Made by a program: the position numbers and the translations under genes. From contig USTO01000010.1 in NCBI GenBank assembly GCA_900557675.1, positions 1 through 18,093 on the forward strand: DNA of 18,093 nucleotides, given 5' to 3'. Source of the stretch: an uncultured Mollicutes bacterium (GTDB taxonomy: Bacteria > Bacillota_I > Bacilli_A > RF39 > UBA660). The stretch's first letter is position 1, and each line of letters opens with the position of its first letter. Below, piece after piece: positions 15,715 through 18,093 of the stretch. A model generated the notes under the pieces. The model searched no databases. It was not told the DNA's origin and saw only the letters and a list, made by a program, of their open reading frames with translations.

Positions 15715-15734
15715 CTTTTAAAAAGTCCTTTATT

Positions 15735-16406
15735 TTATGGGGTTTCTTGAAGAATTTTTTTTAATTTTTTTAGACCTTTTGTACTACTTCTTGACACTTG
15801 AACTTGGTACATACCCATTTTTTTGGCAATTTCTTCCTGAGTTTTGTCGTTGTAATATCTTTCAATTATAATACTTCGTTCTGGCTCCGGCAGGCTTTCA
15901 ACTGCTTCTTTTAGATATAATAGTTCGGCTTTTTCCTCTGCTTGGATATCTTTCACTGTATCTAATAGGGTTAGGGTTTTGCCATCGTCACTTATGACCT
16001 TGTCAAGGCTTTCACTTTCTTTTACGGCTTCTATCGTTCTTATGATTATGTTCTCATCTATTTCTAGAAAGAGAGACAGTTCATAGGTTGTTGGTTCTTT
16101 CATTAATTTTTGCGTAAGAATTGTTTTGGCTTCTTCGAGTTTAGGATATAGGCTAAGAATGTCTTTACTTATTTTTAATGATCTATTTTTATTTACGTAA
16201 CTTATGACTTCTCCGAGCATATATTTATAGGTATAAGTTAGGAATTTGGCTTTACGAGAGGCATCATAATTTTCCCAGGCTTTGATTATTCCGATTACAG
16301 CTGTTTGATATAGGTCCTCTATTTCATAGTATCTTCTATATCGATTTATTACTGAATATATTGCTTTTTCGTTTTCAATGATAAATTCTTTGAGTTCTTC
16401 GTTCAT
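15735..16406 (-). CDS. SigF/SigB-like alternative sigma factor
   Basis: A 223-aa sigma-70-family protein of group 3, lacking region 1. Region 2 is seen as IEDLYQTAVIGIIKAWENYDASRKAKFLTYTYKYMLGEVISYV (core binding and -10 recognition). Region 3 is about residues 90-130 with KEPTTYELSLFLEIDENII, then the TLLDTVKD link. Region 4 is ESLPEPERSIIIERYYNDKTQEEIAKKMGMYQVQVSRSSTKGLKKLKK. The Q-V-Q-V-S-R recognition helix is characteristic of the SigF/SigG/SigB group, which controls forespore or stress genes. It lies 21 bp after a STAS anti-sigma antagonist gene with an AAGGGGG site and ATG start. In spoIIA and sigB operons an anti-sigma kinase gene sits between these two; none is present here. Which process it controls is unknown. 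Confidence 0.92.
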   Translation of the reverse strand: MNEELKEFIIENEKAIYSVINRYRRYYEIEDLYQTAVIGIIKAWENYDASRKAKFLTYTYKYMLGEVISYVNKNRSLKISKDILSLYPKLEEAKTILTQKLMKEPTTYELSLFLEIDENIIIRTIEAVKESESLDKVISDDGKTLTLLDTVKDIQAEEKAELLYLKEAVESLPEPERSIIIERYYNDKTQEEIAKKMGMYQVQVSRSSTKGLKKLKKILQETP

Positions 16407-16427
16407 ATTTTCCCCCTTTTTTATTTT

Positions 16428-16754
16428 TTATATGAGTGCAAAGGCTTTTAGTTCATTATCTATCCATGGTATTTTTTCTTTGAATATTTTCTTTGTTATG
16501 GTATTGTCTTTTTCACAGAGTATGAAACTTCCGCTTTTGCTTACGATGTATTTGTAGTAATTTAGAATGTAGTTAATTCCACTTATATCTATGGATTTTA
16601 TTTCATCAATATTAAGAACAATGTTGGTAATTCCTATTTCCTTGATTAGTTCGTTTAGTTTTTTGATATTTCTTTGATAGTGATCTTTATCGAAATTTCC
16701 TAGTAGTCTAACAAATAGTATTCCTTTACGAAATTCGTAATTCATTTTTAACAT
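16428..16754 (-). CDS. STAS-domain anti-sigma factor antagonist (SpoIIAA/RsbV-like)
   Basis: A single STAS domain of 108 aa. In this family the unphosphorylated protein captures a serine-kinase anti-sigma factor and frees the sigma factor; phosphorylation of one serine switches it off. The fold is visible as YEFRKGILFVRLLGNFDKD, a helix, then NIVLNIDEIKSIDISGINYILNYY. The loop D56-I-S58-G corresponds to the D-S-S-G phosphorylation loop of SpoIIAA, and the phosphoacceptor serine is retained. I chose the ATG at 16754, four bases after AAAGGTGAT; the upstream in-frame GTG is part of that site. It directly precedes the sigma-factor gene on the same strand, strongly suggesting partner switching. 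The kinase that would complete the module is not in this window. Confidence 0.85.
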   Translation of the reverse strand: MLKMNYEFRKGILFVRLLGNFDKDHYQRNIKKLNELIKEIGITNIVLNIDEIKSIDISGINYILNYYKYIVSKSGSFILCEKDNTITKKIFKEKIPWIDNELKAFALI

Positions 16755-16774
16755 ATTTATCACCTTTCGTTATT

Positions 16775-16803
16775 AATTTAGCATATTTTTTTTGTTTTGG
16801 ATA
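16775..16803 (-). promoter_or_regulatory. Possible promoter of the STAS-sigma pair
   Basis: On the minus strand a TAAATT -10 (16775-16780) preceded by TG and one base, with a weak TATCCA -35 (16798-16803) at 17 bp, lies upstream of the STAS gene. No terminator separates this gene pair from the upstream surface-protein gene, so read-through is equally possible. Confidence 0.3.
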
Positions 16804-16821
16804 CAGGTTCGACAAAAGGTG

Positions 16822-18093
16822 CTAATTAATTCGTTCGACATTTTTTTGTGTTTTAGAGAGAATAATATTTAAGACTATTAGTGTGACTAGAAATAATGGG
16901 AAAAGGATAGTTGGTTTATTATTGGAACTTGTGTTTTTGGTGTTTATTTGTTCAGTTAGAATTGGGGATGATGGGACATTATTTATGGGGATAAGGGAAC
17001 TAGTTATTTCTGTTGAAGGTGCTATCGTGGGTGGGTTACTTTGATAGTGGTCATTATCTTTATTAGGGGTTGGAGGAATATTATTATTGTTATTATTTTC
17101 TTGGGAGGTATCTTCTTTATTCTCTTTTTTATCATTATTTTTTTCGCCAGTCTTATTGTCATCTTTTTTGTTTCCTTGATCTAGTTCTTCGGGAGTTTTT
17201 TTACTGGATAATTTGTATCTATAATATGTTTTTATATCTGATACGTCTGGTGAGTAACCTTCTTTGGGAGAGGATGCGTAGTAATTATCGTCATAGAATA
17301 TGTGCTTAATATAATAGTAGTATTTGTAATATTCTCTATACCGGCAAAAGTTATGTAGACCGTAGTTGTCGACAAAAATGGTTTGGGTTATGGGAGTTTC
17401 AGATGGTAATATGTCTGTAGTTCTTCTTCGAGCGAGCCATTTTTCATCTATTTTATAGTTTTTGATGTGAGTTTCGCCGGTGTAATTGGCACATTGTTTT
17501 TCTCTGTTACTGTCCATTGATATTGAGATACCGTAAGTAAGTGGTTCATTTGGTCTATTTGTTTCTAATAGAAGTGTTATGTCTTCTAATTCGTAGAAAG
17601 CGAGCATATCTATAACAATGCTATCGTTTGTATTTAGGTTGTACTTTCCTTCACTACAGCTTGGACATTTTATTATGTTGTAGTTTATTTCTTGGCCTTT
17701 GATATATACTTTGATGTTTGTGAATGTGAAGTTTTCTTTTTGGTGATAGAGTATTATATATCTAGCTGGTTCGATTTTTTTGTAGCCATAAAATTCTTTA
17801 TATTCTATGTCGTAAGTGTTTTTACTTAGCATTCGGCAATTGTATTGCCAAGAACTATAAGGGCCTTGTCCTACTTTATCTCCCTCGGTTAAATAGTATT
17901 GGGCAGGGGCCTTGTTTAGGGGATAGTATCCGCCTTCTTTTTGGACAAGAAACCATTTATAGCGTATTTGTGTTTCTGATTCTTTATAGGTATTGTCATA
18001 TTGGTCTGTCCAATCGGTATACTCTTCAGCATAAATTTTTAGGGGCATCATTAGTAATAATAGGGGTATTATTTTTAGTAATTTTTCTTTCAT
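16822..18093 (-). CDS. Secreted, C-terminally membrane-anchored protein of unknown function
   Basis: I do not recognise this 423-aa protein. It has a clear signal peptide (KEK, then IIPLLLLMMPLKIYA, cleavage near residue 22). An extracellular region follows (about 23-295), very rich in Tyr and with five Cys (C86, C143, C146, C201, C250), including a CPSC pair and a tyrosine cluster around residues 253-261. Next is a low-complexity linker (about 296-390), first rich in K, N, D and E with a run of six Asn, then in P, S, T and I. A membrane helix (about 395-412, ILFPLFLVTLIVLNIIL) and a short basic tail close the protein. This layout suits a wall-spanning surface protein. The ATG lies at the very edge of the window; the perfect signal peptide argues it is the true start. 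It precedes the STAS-sigma pair on the same strand by 67 bp with no terminator between. Confidence 0.8.
   Translation of the reverse strand: MKEKLLKIIPLLLLMMPLKIYAEEYTDWTDQYDNTYKESETQIRYKWFLVQKEGGYYPLNKAPAQYYLTEGDKVGQGPYSSWQYNCRMLSKNTYDIEYKEFYGYKKIEPARYIILYHQKENFTFTNIKVYIKGQEINYNIIKCPSCSEGKYNLNTNDSIVIDMLAFYELEDITLLLETNRPNEPLTYGISISMDSNREKQCANYTGETHIKNYKIDEKWLARRRTTDILPSETPITQTIFVDNYGLHNFCRYREYYKYYYYIKHIFYDDNYYASSPKEGYSPDVSDIKTYYRYKLSSKKTPEELDQGNKKDDNKTGEKNNDKKENKEDTSQENNNNNNIPPTPNKDNDHYQSNPPTIAPSTEITSSLIPINNVPSSPILTEQINTKNTSSNNKPTILFPLFLVTLIVLNIILSKTQKNVERIN

Noticed and set aside
16807..16840. Direct repeat GTTCGACA at 16807-16814 and 16833-16840 around the surface-protein stop codon, as a mobile-element footprint
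   Set aside because: Only 8 bp, with no inverted repeats, transposase or composition change; one copy is inside the coding region.

Overview
The window is AT-rich DNA from a Gram-positive-type bacterium that uses the standard genetic code: the SpoU-family methyltransferase gene ends in TGA and every gene reads intact with TGA as stop. The hrcA-grpE-dnaK-dnaJ operon, a SigF/SigB-like sigma factor with a SpoIIAA-like STAS protein, strong Shine-Dalgarno sequences and short U-tailed terminators point to Bacillota. Very low GC, compact overlapping genes and several lineage-specific small proteins fit an uncultured gut Bacilli lineage such as RF39 and relatives. That placement is inference, not a database result.

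Layout. (1) 1-2515, minus strand: a translationally coupled operon of SpoU-family RNA methyltransferase, rimM, trmD, an unknown 154-aa protein and the start of a LOG-like nucleotide-binding protein that runs off the left edge. A good promoter lies at 2543-2571. (2) 2650-4170, minus: gpmI with its own promoter and an AU-rich terminator. (3) 4223-8614: a minus-strand tetR-type regulator divergent from a plus-strand pair, an MMPL/RND transporter and a secreted protein with YhgE-like heptads. This looks like a self-contained regulated export module. (4) 8741-8998, plus: a small two-helix membrane protein. It converges, through a shared bidirectional terminator, on a minus-strand PflX-like radical SAM gene. 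(5) 10026-15067, minus: heat-shock operon hrcA-grpE-unknown-dnaK-dnaJ, behind a TTGACA/TAAAAT promoter overlapped by an unusual HrcA-operator-like palindrome. (6) 15396-18093, minus: a secreted, membrane-anchored protein, a STAS anti-sigma antagonist, a SigF/SigB-like sigma factor and a small XRE regulator. No RNA gene, CRISPR array, insertion sequence or tRNA was recognised.

The most unusual items are: a GrpE whose N-terminus carries a 16-cysteine tract built from an 18-bp tandem repeat; an hrcA operator in which CIRCE-like half-sites appear in everted orientation; a STAS-sigma gene pair with no anti-sigma kinase between them; an unknown gene embedded between grpE and dnaK; and a CTAGAAC hairpin core reused in three separate stem-loops. 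Third-position bias suggests the plus strand is the replication leading strand, so most genes here, including essential ones, would be transcribed head-on to the fork.
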